Shown in pieces: positions 45,140 to 55,123 of a DNA stretch of 61,991 nucleotides. Source of the DNA: Thiotrichales bacterium (GTDB taxonomy: Bacteria; Pseudomonadota; Gammaproteobacteria; Francisellales; CACEW01); contig CANJUQ010000010.1 in assembly GCA_947478175.1 (NCBI GenBank), positions 1 through 61,991 of the forward strand, written 5' to 3'. A program made the translations under genes and the position numbers. The notes beneath the pieces are model-generated. The model searched no databases and was not told where the DNA came from. It was given only the letters and a program-made list of their open reading frames with translations. The stretch's first letter is position 1. Each line of letters begins with the position of its first letter.

Positions 45140-45754
45140 TTACTTTTTACCCAAAGCCAACAAATAACTTTCTCTCGATCGATCTCTCGACGCATCCGGT
45201 TTTTTCATAATGACTTTTTCGTATTCTTGGCGACAAACTTTTAAAGTCTCATCAAAACCTTCACCGTGAAATATTTTGATAAGCAAATCTCCACCCGGCT
45301 TTAAATTTTTTCTGGCAAAATCCAAAGTCAACTCAATCAAATACATCGATTTAGCCTGATCCACACTGCGTGTACCACTCATGTTGGGCGCCATGTCTGA
45401 CATGACAACATCGACAGCCCGGCTGTCTAATAACTTGATTAGCGCTGCTTCTGTTTCAATCTCTGTAAAATCACCCTGCAAGAATTCAACGCCTTCGAGC
45501 TCTGCCATGGGTAAAATATCCATGGCAATCAAGGCACCCTTTCTGCCAATCCATTCGCGAGCCAATTGAGACCAACCTCCAGGCGCAGCTCCCAAATCAA
45601 CGACCACCATGCCCGGTTGAATTAATTTATATTTTTCTTGAATTTCTAAAAGCTTATAGGCCGCTCGACAGCGATAACCATCTTTCCAAGATTTCTGAAC
45701 ATAAGGATCTTCAAAATGTTCTTTTAGCCACTGGTGGCTGGATTTACTTCTCAT
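45140..45754 (-). CDS. rlmE: 23S rRNA 2'-O-ribose methyltransferase RlmE (FtsJ/RrmJ)
   Basis: RlmE methylates the 2'-O of U2552 in the 23S rRNA peptidyl transferase A-loop. At 204 residues it is the expected size. [18 protein letters not shown] (here [20 protein letters not shown]) holds the first catalytic Lys, [15 protein letters not shown] is the SAM loop, [12 protein letters not shown] has the catalytic Asp, and [12 protein letters not shown] carries the second Lys. The Lys-Asp-Lys-Glu tetrad is complete. It is heat-shock related in E. coli; no such promoter is visible here. Confidence 0.95.
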   Translation of the reverse strand: MRSKSSHQWLKEHFEDPYVQKSWKDGYRCRAAYKLLEIQEKYKLIQPGMVVVDLGAAPGGWSQLAREWIGRKGALIAMDILPMAELEGVEFLQGDFTEIETEAALIKLLDSRAVDVVMSDMAPNMSGTRSVDQAKSMYLIELTLDFARKNLKPGGDLLIKIFHGEGFDETLKVCRQEYEKVIMKKPDASRDRSRESYLLALGKK

Positions 45755-45857
45755 TTTTTTATTTTCTCTTCAAAAAAATACAAATACAAATATAAACAAT
45801 CGTCACAAGACACTAGATTATTTGATTATACGCATCATCACAAAAAATTATAAAAAA

Positions 45858-45886
45858 TTGACCTTGCTCTATGGACATAGAAATTA
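45858..45886 (+). promoter_or_regulatory. Promoter of the 64-residue gene
   Basis: TTGACC (45858-45863) is a near-perfect -35, with an AT-rich -10 (AAATTA) 17 bases downstream. Transcription would begin near 45893, giving a leader of about 75 bases that includes GGAGAGA and a GGTT-AACC hairpin over the translation start region. Confidence 0.45.
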
Positions 45887-45966
45887 GTCTTAGGTTAGGA
45901 TCGTAACGGGTCGCAGGAGAGAGTGGCTCTAGGGTCTAAAGCCAATCACGCCGGGGGTTATCAACC

Positions 45967-46161
45967 ATGGATCGTCGTCAACTTATTCGCGAAATATTTA
46001 ATAAAATCCCAGGAGGTAGTCGGGGGATCAGCAAATTGGGTTTTCATGTCGTGTCGATTACCCAAAGTAAAATACCCATGTACGCCACATTAGAAAAACT
46101 TTCCTGCCAAAAATTAGAAAGCTTGGCTTGTCAGTTGGGCGTCATGGAAGTTGCAAAATAA
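45967..46161 (+). CDS. Small orphan protein, 64 residues
   Basis: MDRRQLIREIFNKIPGGSRG with a continuation ISKLGFHVVSITQSKIPMYA ends in EKLSCQKLESLACQLGVMEVAK. It is not a family I recognise. A start with GGGGG nine or more bases upstream, a convincing promoter at 45858 and a terminator 20 bases after the stop support real expression. The 75-base leader has a structure described in the findings. Nothing indicates its function. Confidence 0.6.
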   Translation: MDRRQLIREIFNKIPGGSRGISKLGFHVVSITQSKIPMYATLEKLSCQKLESLACQLGVMEVAK

Positions 46162-46181
46162 AATTTAATATCTCTTTCTAT

Positions 46182-46206
46182 AAAGCCCGCCCTGCGGGCT
46201 TTTTTA
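46182..46206 (+). terminator. Terminator after the 64-residue gene
   Basis: AAAGCCCGC and GCGGGCTTT pair around a CCT loop and run into a T tract. It could also end transcripts from the opposite strand (hemB) because the stem is flanked by A's and T's on both sides. Confidence 0.85.
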
Positions 46207-46216
46207 TGGCTTTTTA

Positions 46217-47200
46217 TCACTCTAAAAAATTTTTAATATCTTCAAAAGCATAAGTAATAATCATATCTGCACCCGCTCGCTTAATACTTAACAAGCTTTC
46301 ATACAAAACTCTCGGCCCATCCACCCAACCTTTTTCTTCAGCGGCTTTGACCATGGCATATTCACCACTGACATGATAAGCGGCGATCGGACAATCAAAT
46401 TTTTCTCTCAGCCGATAAATAATATCTAAATAGGCCAAGCCAGGCTTCACCATCAAAATATCCGCGCCTTCTGACAAATCTTCCTCAGCTTCTCTCAAAG
46501 CCTCTCGCGCATTGGCAGGGTCCATTTGATAAGTCTTTCTATCGCCTTTTTGGGGTGCCGAATCTGCCGCTTGTCTGAACGGCCCATAAAAACTAGAAGC
46601 GTATTTAACGGCATAAGACAATAACCCTATCTCTAGAAATTCAGCCTGATCTAACGCCATTCTCATGGCTTGAATCATGCCATCTGTCATAGCACTCGGC
46701 GCCACTAAATCAGCCCCAGCTTCTGCATGAGAGACAGCGATTTTTCCTAATAATTCACAAGTAACATCATTATTAATTCGAGCTTGATTTTGAGTTTCTT
46801 GTAGAACGCCACAATGCCCTGAAAGCGTATAACTACAAAGACAAACATCTGTCATGATTATCAAATCTGGGGTCTTGTTTTTAATCGCTCTAATGGCCTG
46901 CTGAACAATGCCATGTTGGCTATAACTTTCTGAACCCAATTCATCTTTCTGAGCAGGTAAGCCAAATAATAAAACCGCTCTAATTCCAGATTGATATAAA
47001 TATTCCGCCTGACCCACCAAACGATCAACAGAATATTGATTTTGACCTGGCATCGCCTCGATGGGTTTTTTCAGATTTTCCCCATGAATCACAAATAAGG
47101 GGATAATTAAATCTTGGATAGATAATTTATTTTCTCTCACCAGATCTCTTAAACCCGAAGAAACTCTCAGTCTTTTTAGACGTGTCACGGGAAAGCTCAT
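46217..47200 (-). CDS. hemB: Delta-aminolevulinic acid dehydratase (porphobilinogen synthase)
   Basis: HemB condenses two 5-aminolevulinate molecules to porphobilinogen in haem synthesis. The zinc-site cysteines appear in MTDVCLCSYTLSGHCGVL, and the two active-site lysines are in YAVKYASSFYGPFR and ILMVKPGLAYLDII (Schiff base). I start at 47200 (MSFPVTRLKRLR), immediately after the YhbY stop; a longer frame of 25 Lys/Arg-rich residues is the yhbY gene tail read in another frame. Length 327 residues is normal. Confidence 0.95.
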   Translation of the reverse strand: MSFPVTRLKRLRVSSGLRDLVRENKLSIQDLIIPLFVIHGENLKKPIEAMPGQNQYSVDRLVGQAEYLYQSGIRAVLLFGLPAQKDELGSESYSQHGIVQQAIRAIKNKTPDLIIMTDVCLCSYTLSGHCGVLQETQNQARINNDVTCELLGKIAVSHAEAGADLVAPSAMTDGMIQAMRMALDQAEFLEIGLLSYAVKYASSFYGPFRQAADSAPQKGDRKTYQMDPANAREALREAEEDLSEGADILMVKPGLAYLDIIYRLREKFDCPIAAYHVSGEYAMVKAAEEKGWVDGPRVLYESLLSIKRAGADMIITYAFEDIKNFLE

Positions 47201-47201
47201 C

Positions 47202-47540
47202 TTATTTTTTCTCTGATTTTTTCTCTGATTTTTTTTCAGTCTTTCTCTCAGCTTTCTTCTCAATTTTTTTCTCAACAGCTCGATAGAGGGTCACAATATG
47301 ACCTAGATGCTGAACAAGTTGGGACTTCGACTTTTCACAGATCTGCTCAATCCAATTTTCTTTGATTTCCCGATCCTGGCCCGGGATTTTAATTTTGATT
47401 AATTCATGAGTTTCTAACGCTAGTTCTATTTCTGTCATAACAGGCTCTGTTAAGCCTTTATCACCCAATAAAACAACGGGTTTTAGACTATGGGCTTTAG
47501 CTTTGAGGGCGCTTTTTTGTTGGGGGGTCAGAGTTTTCAT
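47202..47540 (-). CDS. yhbY: YhbY/CRM-domain RNA-binding protein
   Basis: YhbY proteins (CRS1-YhbY domain) associate with pre-50S ribosomes. The N-terminal 85 residues match: LTPQQKSALKAKAHSLKPVV then LLGDKGLTEPVMTEIELALE, and a GxxG-like LGHIVTLYR. The last 25 residues are a low-complexity Lys/Glu repeat (K-S-E-K-K-S-E-K-K) built on short DNA repeats, which is not common in this family and may add nonspecific RNA binding. The stop codon is one base before the hemB start, so the two are coupled. Confidence 0.9.
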   Translation of the reverse strand: MKTLTPQQKSALKAKAHSLKPVVLLGDKGLTEPVMTEIELALETHELIKIKIPGQDREIKENWIEQICEKSKSQLVQHLGHIVTLYRAVEKKIEKKAERKTEKKSEKKSEKK

Positions 47541-47565
47541 CGTGCTATTTATCCTGTTTTTTTAT

Positions 47566-48114
47566 TTATTCTGTGTGTTTGCGAGACAGCTGAACGTAGT
47601 TCTCTGCACTGTATTTTAAAAATTCTTTTTCTTGATCAGTCAGCGCTCTGACTTGTTTAACGGGAGAGCCCACATAAAGATACCCACTTTCAAGATGCTT
47701 ACCCGGTGGAACTAAAGAGCCTGCCCCAACAATCACCTCATCGTCGATAATCACGCGATCCAAAATAATGGACCCCATGCCGATCAAAACTTTATTTTTA
47801 ATGGTACAGCCATGACAGATCACGCCATGTCCAATCGTCACATCGTCGCCAATGTTTAAACTTGATCCTTCGAAAAATCGACTTTCATGGGTGGTATGTA
47901 AGACTGACCCATCTTGAATATTGGACCTAGAGCCAATCTTGATTGGCAATAAATCGCCTCTAATCGACACAAACGGCCAAATAGAAACTTGGTCTCCCAA
48001 GATTACATCTCCGGAAACACAAGCAAAAAAATCAATAAAACAGTCTTTTCCAACACTAGGGGTTTTCCCATCGACTGTCCGAATATTCTGTTTATCTTGA
48101 TTATTACTTGGCAT
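47566..48114 (-). CDS. Gamma-carbonic anhydrase-like hexapeptide protein
   Basis: The 182-residue product is a left-handed beta-helix of hexapeptide repeats (e.g. FIDFFACVSGDVILGDQVSI, then IGDDVTIGHGVICHGCTIKN). Metal-ligand histidines typical of the YrdA/PaaY group are visible in VLHTTHESRF and TIGHGVICHG. Whether it hydrates CO2 or is a related acyltransferase or structural protein cannot be decided. It is trimeric in the family. It follows dnaJ by only five bases in the same orientation and precedes yhbY. Confidence 0.88.
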   Translation of the reverse strand: MPSNNQDKQNIRTVDGKTPSVGKDCFIDFFACVSGDVILGDQVSIWPFVSIRGDLLPIKIGSRSNIQDGSVLHTTHESRFFEGSSLNIGDDVTIGHGVICHGCTIKNKVLIGMGSIILDRVIIDDEVIVGAGSLVPPGKHLESGYLYVGSPVKQVRALTDQEKEFLKYSAENYVQLSRKHTE

Positions 48115-48119
48115 GATTT

Positions 48120-49277
48120 TTATTTCGTCCCTTCAAAAAATTTCTTCATACCCTCGAACCATCCCGCCGCTTTAGGGCTATGTTTTTTGCCATCGTGTAA
48201 AGCTTTATCAAAGGCTTCTAGATGCGCTTTTTGTTCAGACGTCAGATGGACAGGCGTTTCTATTGTCACATGGCAGAGAAGATCCCCCATGGCACCGCCT
48301 CTTAAAGGCTTAATTCCATGACCCCTGACTCTCAAACTCTTGCCTGACTGGGTTTCTCCGGGGATTTTTAATTTAACATGGCCTGTCAAAGTCGGAATTT
48401 CTATTTCACCGCCTAAGCATGCCATGACAAAACTGACAGGAACTTGGCAATGCAAATCAGCGCCATCCCTCTGGAACAAAGAATGCTCTTTGACAACCAC
48501 TTCAACATAAAGATCCCCCGCCGAAGCACCGTGCCCACCGGCTTCCCCTTCGCCTGATAAACGAATCCGATCGCCGTTATCAACGCCTGCCGGAATTTTG
48601 ACAGACAACTGTTTGGTCTCTTGAACTCGACCTTGGCCATAACAAGATTTGCACGGATCTTTGATCATTTGCCCAGAACCCTGACACGAAGGACAAGCTT
48701 GCTGCACAGAGAAAAAGCCCTGCTGCATCCGAACAGCCCCTTGGCCTTTACAAGTCGTACAAGTGGTCTTGCTAGTCCCTGGTTTAGCCCCTAATCCATT
48801 ACAAGTTTTACAGCTGGCCAATGTTGGAACAGAAATCACTCGAGTTATTCCATGAACGGCTTCTTCCAGCGTCAGGGTCATTCTAAAACGCAGATCAGAT
48901 CCACGCTCTGGCTGAGCTCGCCCCCCCCCACTTCGACCGCCAGCACCAAAAAGATCACCAAAGATATCCCCAAAGGCCTCCCCAAAACCAGCACTACCTG
49001 CCCCTTGGTGGAATCCATGAAAACCACCCCCTCCCATTTGACTAGAATCCACACCAGCATGACCAAATTGGTCATACGCTTGGCGTTTTTTGGGGTCACT
49101 CAGGGCATCATAGGCTTCGTTAATTTCTTTAAACTTAGCTTCAGCACCTTTGTCATCCGGGTTTCTATCAGGATGATGCTTCATAGCCAGGCGCCGGAAG
49201 GCTTTCTTGATATCAGCCTCCGAAGCGCCTTTTTCTACACCCAATAGCTCGTAATAGTCTTTTTTTGGGGAGGTCAT
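48120..49277 (-). CDS. dnaJ: Chaperone protein DnaJ
   Basis: DnaJ delivers unfolded proteins to DnaK and stimulates its ATPase. The J domain has [20 protein letters not shown] with the HPD motif ([11 protein letters not shown]). A Gly/Phe-rich linker ([20 protein letters not shown]) is followed by four CxxCxGxG zinc motifs ([32 protein letters not shown]) and the C-terminal substrate domain. The 385-residue length is standard. It starts four bases after dnaK and is probably part of the dnaK transcript. Confidence 0.97.
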   Translation of the reverse strand: MTSPKKDYYELLGVEKGASEADIKKAFRRLAMKHHPDRNPDDKGAEAKFKEINEAYDALSDPKKRQAYDQFGHAGVDSSQMGGGGFHGFHQGAGSAGFGEAFGDIFGDLFGAGGRSGGGRAQPERGSDLRFRMTLTLEEAVHGITRVISVPTLASCKTCNGLGAKPGTSKTTCTTCKGQGAVRMQQGFFSVQQACPSCQGSGQMIKDPCKSCYGQGRVQETKQLSVKIPAGVDNGDRIRLSGEGEAGGHGASAGDLYVEVVVKEHSLFQRDGADLHCQVPVSFVMACLGGEIEIPTLTGHVKLKIPGETQSGKSLRVRGHGIKPLRGGAMGDLLCHVTIETPVHLTSEQKAHLEAFDKALHDGKKHSPKAAGWFEGMKKFFEGTK

Positions 49278-49280
49278 TTT

Positions 49281-51236
49281 TTACTTTTTACCGTCTTTTT
49301 TATCGTCTTTAACTTCTTCAAACTCCGCATCGACGGCATCGTCTTTATGGCTTTCTTGAGAGTGCCCATGATCGGCATGATCAGCCTGGCCCTGACCTTG
49401 ATTTTGATCTTGACCCGCTTGGCCATACAGCATTTGAGCGACTTTCTCAGAAGCCTGAGATAAAGCCTGTGTCTTAGCTTCAATGGCGTCTTTGTCAGTC
49501 CCTTTCATGGCTTCTTCTAATTCTTGAGTGGCCGTCTCAATGGCGGTCTTGTCTTCACTAGGCACTTTGTCCCCTAACTCTGCCAAAGATTTTTTGGACG
49601 AATGAATTAAATTATCTGCCGCATTACGCGCTGTGACTAACTCATGGAATTTACGATCTTCAGCCAAATTAGCTTCAGCATCTTTGACCATTTGATTCAC
49701 TTCATCTTCTGATAGACCACTCGCCGCGCGAATAACAATTGATTGAGATTTTCCAGAAGCTTTGTCTTTCGCTGAAACATTCAAGATACCATTGGCATCA
49801 ATATCAAACGTCACTTCGACTTGAGGCATGCCTCTGGGTGCAGGCGGAATGCCTGTCAAATCAAATCTTCCTAGAGATTTATTCCCCGAAGCTACTTCAC
49901 GCTCACCCTGTAAAACATGGATCGTTACTGCAGCTTGGTTATCGTCAGCGGTTGAAAATACTTGCGATTTTTTAGTCGGAATCGTCGTATTACGCTCGAT
50001 TAACTTTGTCATGACGCTTCCCATGGTTTCAATCCCCAAAGACAATGGCGTGACATCTAATAACAAGACATCTTTGACTTCACCAGACAGAACGCCCCCT
50101 TGAATCGCTGCACCAATCGCCACGGCTTCGTCAGGATTCACATCACGACGAGGTTCTTTGCCAAAGAAGTTTTTAACTAACTGTTGAACTTTAGGCATAC
50201 GAGTTTGCCCACCAACCAAAATAACTTCTGAGATAGCCGATGGCTCAAGACCAGCGTCTTTTAAAGCTTTTTTACAAGGCTCAATCGTTCTATTGATTAA
50301 ATCTTCAACCAAAGATTCAAATTTAGCCCGTGTGACTTTGATATGAAGATGTTTCGGACCTGAACCATCCGCCGTGATATAGGGCAAATTGACTTCTGTC
50401 TGTTCAGAAGAAGACAGTTCTATTTTGGCCGTCTCAGCCCCTTCTTTTAGCCTTTGCATTGCCAATGGATCTTTGTGCAAATCAAAACCATCTGATTTTT
50501 TAAATTCTTCGATTAAATAATTCATGAGCGCATAGTCAAAATCTTCACCACCCAAGAACGTATCGCCATTGGTGGCTAACACTTCGATTTGGCTATCGCC
50601 ATCGACACGGCCAATTTCAATCACAGAAACATCAAACGTTCCGCCACCCAAATCATATACAACGATGGTTTGGTCACCCTTGCCTTTGTCCATGCCATAA
50701 GCCAACGCCGCTGCAGTCGGTTCATTAATGATTCTTTTGACGTCTAAACCTGCAATTTTTCCTGCATCTTTCGTTGCTTGACGTTGCGCGTCGTTAAAAT
50801 AAGCAGGCACGGTAATAACCGCTTCAGTGACTGGCTCGCCTAAATAGTCTTCGGCTGTTTTTTTCATTTTCTTTAAAACTTCAGCAGAAATTTGAGGAGG
50901 GGCTTTTCTCTCACCATTCATCTCAACCCATGCATCACCATTTTCCGCTTTGACGATTTTGTAAGGCACTTTAGGAATAATTTTGTCTTGGACTTCTTTG
51001 CTATCAAATGTCCGACCGATCAATCTTTTGACCGCAAACATGGTATTTCTAGGATTGGTCACTGCTTGGCGTTTAGCTGGATCACCTACCAAAACCTTTC
51101 CTTCTTTATCGACAGCGACAACAGAAGGCGTTGTACGACGACCTTCAGCATTTTCAATCACGCGAGGATCTTTGCCTTCCATGATGGCCACACAACTGTT
51201 AGTCGTTCCTAAGTCAATTCCGATGATTCTTCCCAT
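49281..51236 (-). CDS. dnaK: Chaperone protein DnaK (Hsp70)
   Basis: Central ATP-dependent chaperone of the cytosol. The 651-residue product has [46 protein letters not shown] and the linker [17 protein letters not shown], followed by the substrate-binding domain. The C-terminal lid ends in a Gln/His/Asp-rich tail and [12 protein letters not shown] residues, of the EEVD-like kind. A sigma32-type promoter lies upstream (51315-51342), and the gene is followed by dnaJ. Confidence 0.98.
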   Translation of the reverse strand: MGRIIGIDLGTTNSCVAIMEGKDPRVIENAEGRRTTPSVVAVDKEGKVLVGDPAKRQAVTNPRNTMFAVKRLIGRTFDSKEVQDKIIPKVPYKIVKAENGDAWVEMNGERKAPPQISAEVLKKMKKTAEDYLGEPVTEAVITVPAYFNDAQRQATKDAGKIAGLDVKRIINEPTAAALAYGMDKGKGDQTIVVYDLGGGTFDVSVIEIGRVDGDSQIEVLATNGDTFLGGEDFDYALMNYLIEEFKKSDGFDLHKDPLAMQRLKEGAETAKIELSSSEQTEVNLPYITADGSGPKHLHIKVTRAKFESLVEDLINRTIEPCKKALKDAGLEPSAISEVILVGGQTRMPKVQQLVKNFFGKEPRRDVNPDEAVAIGAAIQGGVLSGEVKDVLLLDVTPLSLGIETMGSVMTKLIERNTTIPTKKSQVFSTADDNQAAVTIHVLQGEREVASGNKSLGRFDLTGIPPAPRGMPQVEVTFDIDANGILNVSAKDKASGKSQSIVIRAASGLSEDEVNQMVKDAEANLAEDRKFHELVTARNAADNLIHSSKKSLAELGDKVPSEDKTAIETATQELEEAMKGTDKDAIEAKTQALSQASEKVAQMLYGQAGQDQNQGQGQADHADHGHSQESHKDDAVDAEFEEVKDDKKDGKK

Positions 51237-51314
51237 TTGAAAACTCCTAATTATTTTAAAAAAACTAAAAAACTAAATAAATCTATTTTTACCTTGTTTT
51301 TTCTACGGGCTCCC

Positions 51315-51342
51315 AAGTGGGGCTCGAGGATCAAATTTCAAG
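51315..51342 (-). promoter_or_regulatory. Sigma32 (heat-shock) promoter of dnaK
   Basis: On the minus strand CTTGAAA, a 13-base spacer and CCCCACTT match the RpoH consensus (CTTGAAA, 11-16 bases, CCCCATnT) at all but one specified position. It is 79 bases from the dnaK start and lies after the grpE stop. The same hexamers and spacer recur before grpE. Confidence 0.9.
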
Positions 51343-51356
51343 GATTTTTTCTAGAA

Positions 51357-51956
51357 TTAACTCGCAACTATTACACGGGCCGGCCTGACTAAGCGTCCAT
51401 TGAGACGATAACCGCGTTGATAAACCAAGGTCACCGTATTAGCCGCAACGCCCTCGATAGGCTGCATACTCATGGCTTCATGAACAGCTGGATCGAATGG
51501 CAGGCCCTTAGGATCCAATCTTTCCACGCCAAATTTACCCAACGTGTCAGAAAACATTTTGAGGGTCATTTCAATGCCCTGTTTGATAGCAGGGGCAATT
51601 TCTGTTTTTTCCATGGTACTAATCGCCTGATCCAGGCTATCAATCACAGGGATTAATTGGCTTAGGCATTTTTCCAAGCCAAATTTATGGGCTTGTTCAA
51701 CATCTACTTGAGCCCGACGCTTGATATTTTCTAGTTCAGCCAACGCATATAAAGCTCTATCTTGAGATTCTTTCGATTTTTTCTCAGCGTTATCTAATTT
51801 TTGACGCAAGGTTTCTATTTGCTTAATAAAACCCACGGGTTCACTAGATTCACTGGTGGCACTTTCACTCTCTGTTTTTTCACACATGCCTTCATCGCAG
51901 GCATTTTCTTTCATGCTTTCTAAATCTTTCAAGTCTTGGGGGTCTTTTTGATGCAC
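51357..51956 (-). CDS. grpE: Nucleotide exchange factor GrpE
   Basis: GrpE releases ADP from DnaK. The 199-residue protein has an acidic N-terminus, a long coiled coil (FIKQIETLRQKLDNAEKKSK), and the C-terminal beta domain with GVERLDPKGLPFDPAVHEAM and VYQRGYRLNGRLVRPARVIV. The start is a GTG with AAGGAG eight bases upstream. It is separated from dnaK by 120 bases that contain a separate promoter, so the two genes can be transcribed independently. Confidence 0.97.
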   Translation of the reverse strand: MHQKDPQDLKDLESMKENACDEGMCEKTESESATSESSEPVGFIKQIETLRQKLDNAEKKSKESQDRALYALAELENIKRRAQVDVEQAHKFGLEKCLSQLIPVIDSLDQAISTMEKTEIAPAIKQGIEMTLKMFSDTLGKFGVERLDPKGLPFDPAVHEAMSMQPIEGVAANTVTLVYQRGYRLNGRLVRPARVIVAS

Positions 51957-51999
51957 GGGACTATCTCCTTCAGGCGGTCCTAATTTCTAAGCGAGCCCC

Positions 52000-52027
52000 A
52001 AGTGGGGATGCCGCCCCAAATTTCAAG
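52000..52027 (-). promoter_or_regulatory. Sigma32 promoter of grpE
   Basis: CTTGAAA (52021-52027 on the minus strand), a 13-base spacer and CCCCACTT (52000-52007) form a strong RpoH promoter, with the spacer length identical to the dnaK promoter. A second CTTGAAA lies at 52035-52041 without a matching -10. The rest of 52042-52277 shows no gene or structure that I can recognise. Confidence 0.9.
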
Positions 52028-52277
52028 AAAAAGATTTCAAGCAAAAAATTGCCCTCAAAAAATAACAGGGGAATTCCGCTTGTCGCCTAATTTTCTAGAT
52101 GATATTTTTGCTGCTGCTTTTTTCAGAAAAATAAAAATAAATCTCGAGTCGAAATCAATTCCACCGCTCATCCAATAAATTCAAGGATGAATTTAACCCC
52201 TTAGTTAAAACCAAACACTCATTTGTTCACATCGGACGTGCTTTTGGGTTAACGATCAAACTAAGGTGGATATTATT

Positions 52278-54956
52278 ATGTTTCCCAATCATCACACTGC
52301 TTCAAGCAGTTCCCGTACTCCTTTAGGCCACAGACCCTTACTAAGCCCAATCAACACAACCCTACTTAGAACCCAAGACCCAGATGCTTGGGATGGTTTT
52401 GCGGATCCACGTCTGCACCTCCCATCTGCTGAGTCAAACAGCAGCAGCCCCTCTGTACGACGTACCAGTCTGACAGCCACGGTCAAATCCAGCATTATCA
52501 AAGAGCATCACATTCCGTTGTCTCCACAATCCATAGCTATTTCTGAAAGAGCTGCCCACCCCCTCAGAAAATCTCGATCTCAAGACGAAATAAGCACCCA
52601 TCCAAAACCTCTCAAAATTCAGTCTGTTCGTCACTGGATTGCTTCTCAAGACGATGCTGCTCAAGAAGGCTACCCCGTCGATCCTGATCTATTTGTGCAC
52701 CCTGCCATTCTTAGCGAAAAAGCTAGGTTACTCGCCATTCGATTGGCGCATCGAAAAGACGATGGATCCAAAATCAGCTGGCTCATCAATGCGCATGACT
52801 CCCCCGATGATTTAGCGAAAGAAGCCCGACGAATTCTGATGACCGATCATTTTTTTCAACAACGTGAACAATTGCTAGACGATCTCTGTCAACAATTGGA
52901 AGCGAAACTAGCGGCCTCTCAAACACCGGACGCTCTCGTTTCATCTCATCTTTTTAATAACACGATTCAAGCGCTCCATGATTTAGTCAGCCAGTTTAAA
53001 TTCAGAACAGCTCATTTTCTTCATTCAATTAGCGGTGGATCTGCATTACTGGGCACAGCCGAAGAGATTGAACTAGTTCATAGCGCCCTCCGGCGAGGTC
53101 ATGAAGATATTATTCGAGAAGCGCATGGGCAGATCACCCAAATCGAAGGTCTTTATGTTTTAAAACAAGCTTTAGGTGAATTAGAAATTTCCAGTGAGCA
53201 GGACATGCTCAAAGCGCTTTTAGAAACCTTCGAAAGGGTCAGTCAAAAAACTTCAAATAAGGGACAACACCTAAGAGAATCCATGACCTCTGAAGAAGGC
53301 GTTTTTGGCCGAATTTCGACAGAAACCCATCTTCATTTGAAAATGGCTAATGAGATTGGCTCAATTGCTCATTCAAGAGGTGAAGCACCCGAACTTTTAG
53401 CTATTTCTGAAAGAGACATCATCGAAATGATCCGGGTCAACTTGCCCGTCGATACGGAAGATGAGCAAGGTAATTCATTGCTTCAAATTGCCCTCAGTCA
53501 CCAGCACTACACGAAAGCCTTAGAGTTATTTAACTTAGGCGCTAATTTAGGCCATCGAAACCATTCATTTGAACCCATTGCTTTAAATCAAATCAAGATC
53601 TCCAGAAAATCCATTCAGATGGCTCTAGACGACTACGCTCGCGATCATTCGCTTTGGGGTAAGAAAAATTATCACGAAATCCAAGCCTTGCTTTCTCAAA
53701 CTCAAAATAAGACAGACGATATTTCCATGGGCCAGCTCATGAAAATTTTGCTGAATAATCCAGGGAAACACCCCCATCATCGGAACATGAAATCTCTGTT
53801 AGCCATTCATTTGGGTATCGATATTCAGGCCCCCCAAGATTATGGCCATGGTGCTCTTTTGAGCCATGACAAAATCTGTCAAGAAATCCGCGCTTGGTGT
53901 TGTCAGATGATTCAATTAAAACTAGGCGCAAGTTCTACCGGCTTTGAGCAATCCAATCTTTTAATTCAAGAACTGGTTCAGCTGGGTCTAGATCGCTTAG
54001 ACACCCCTGAAGGCATTGCTCTGATAGACCAACTTTTCTCGATGAATTCAATGCAAGAAATTACTATTGAAGTCCACAATGATCAAAACCTAGCTTATCG
54101 ACTCAATCAAAAATTCTTTTCAAAAATTCAGACAATGACTGCTGGGGAACTTGAACAACGGATTGGCCCCAAACGCTTATCCATCCAATCTTTAAATCTT
54201 GATAGCCATTTGACAGAAAGAGCCAAAGCTGTTTTACAACTTCAACCCTTGGGCGGTGCTGTCGTTGTTCAAACAGACTTTCGTCAAAATTTAGATCGCG
54301 CCCTCAGTGCTTATCGCCGTGATCACCGTTTTACTAAGTTTAAATCCAACTATCAGGCAACGTTGACGCTCATAAAATCTTCCTCTCAAGAGCTTTTATT
54401 AGGCGATGTCCTCGCCATTTTTCATAGCAACTCTGGGGATTGGACAGACCATGCGTTCAAAAAACAACTGGCTCAAGCGCTTAATATCCCAGGATTTGGC
54501 ACAGGCCAAGCTATCCAAAAAACTCAAGCCTTAGAACTCATCCATCAATGGGCCAACGGTCTGCTCTCTCAGAAAATTTTGGGACCTTATTCAAGAGAGC
54601 TAGGTCGATCGCAAGTTTTATTAGATGCCATCAGTCAAAAAGGCCTAGGCTATTTCGAAAAATTCCAAGGGAACTCGAAAGCTCGTGAGATTTTTAATCA
54701 GCTTTACCAACTGGACACTCAAGATCTTCAAGACATCACAGGGGTCAATAGTCGAGAAACAGATCTAAAAATCATGGCGAGATTAAAATCCAAAATAACA
54801 CCTGCCTCAGAGACTTTATCCAGTTCAAGGACGCCTGCATTGGCAAGAGCTTTCTCTGAACCTCGTTTCTTAAAATCGTCTTCTGCAGCCATAGAATTGG
54901 CACGTACTGCAGCATTGACAGATATCGCTACAGAAACTTCATCTGTCGCAGCTTAA
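52278..54956 (+). CDS. Large effector-like protein (about 892 residues)
   Basis: No family is recognised. The N-terminal 110 residues are Ser/Pro/His-rich (e.g. SSSPSVRRTSLTATVK, HPLRKSRSQDEIST) with basophilic phosphosite-like RRTSL and RKSRS. The middle is helical with an ankyrin-like unit at about residue 390-430 (DEQGNSLLQIALSHQHYTKA then LELFNLGANLGH). The C-terminal end is Ser/Ala-rich (SSSRTPALARAFSEPRFLKS). There is no signal peptide or membrane segment. ATG at 52278 with AAGGTGG ten bases upstream is preferred over a GTG at 52266. This composition and the lack of homology suggest a translocated effector of a Dot/Icm-type pathogen; no direct evidence for secretion is visible. Confidence 0.65.
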   Translation: MFPNHHTASSSSRTPLGHRPLLSPINTTLLRTQDPDAWDGFADPRLHLPSAESNSSSPSVRRTSLTATVKSSIIKEHHIPLSPQSIAISERAAHPLRKSRSQDEISTHPKPLKIQSVRHWIASQDDAAQEGYPVDPDLFVHPAILSEKARLLAIRLAHRKDDGSKISWLINAHDSPDDLAKEARRILMTDHFFQQREQLLDDLCQQLEAKLAASQTPDALVSSHLFNNTIQALHDLVSQFKFRTAHFLHSISGGSALLGTAEEIELVHSALRRGHEDIIREAHGQITQIEGLYVLKQALGELEISSEQDMLKALLETFERVSQKTSNKGQHLRESMTSEEGVFGRISTETHLHLKMANEIGSIAHSRGEAPELLAISERDIIEMIRVNLPVDTEDEQGNSLLQIALSHQHYTKALELFNLGANLGHRNHSFEPIALNQIKISRKSIQMALDDYARDHSLWGKKNYHEIQALLSQTQNKTDDISMGQLMKILLNNPGKHPHHRNMKSLLAIHLGIDIQAPQDYGHGALLSHDKICQEIRAWCCQMIQLKLGASSTGFEQSNLLIQELVQLGLDRLDTPEGIALIDQLFSMNSMQEITIEVHNDQNLAYRLNQKFFSKIQTMTAGELEQRIGPKRLSIQSLNLDSHLTERAKAVLQLQPLGGAVVVQTDFRQNLDRALSAYRRDHRFTKFKSNYQATLTLIKSSSQELLLGDVLAIFHSNSGDWTDHAFKKQLAQALNIPGFGTGQAIQKTQALELIHQWANGLLSQKILGPYSRELGRSQVLLDAISQKGLGYFEKFQGNSKAREIFNQLYQLDTQDLQDITGVNSRETDLKIMARLKSKITPASETLSSSRTPALARAFSEPRFLKSSSAAIELARTAALTDIATETSSVAA

Positions 54957-55031
54957 AAAACATGCGCAAGGACGCGCTAGTTATTTAAACAAAATAACTA
55001 ATTGTTTTTTAACAAAATCAAGAATTCAATC

Positions 55032-55121
55032 GGATCCGCAAATCGACAAATGCAGGTTTACGGATCCAAAAATACCTATTAGAATGGATCCGCAAATCAA
55101 CAAATGCAGGTTTACGGATCC
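55032..55121. repeat. Two 36-bp repeats with GGATCCG/CGGATCC ends before an ATPase gene
   Basis: The unit at 55032-55067 is repeated at 55086-55121 with a single change (CGACAAA versus CAACAAA). Each begins GGATCCG and ends CGGATCC, so each is itself an inverted repeat with seven-base arms around a 22-base middle. The 18-base gap is AT-rich. The second copy ends two bases before the ATG of the ATPase gene. Confidence 0.9.
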
Positions 55122-55123
55122 AA

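Noticed and set aside
45887..45966. Glycine riboswitch
   Set aside because: GGAGAGA and GCCGGGGG recall the aptamer core, but the second conserved stretch and a gcv-type downstream gene are missing; kept only as a low-interest leader structure.
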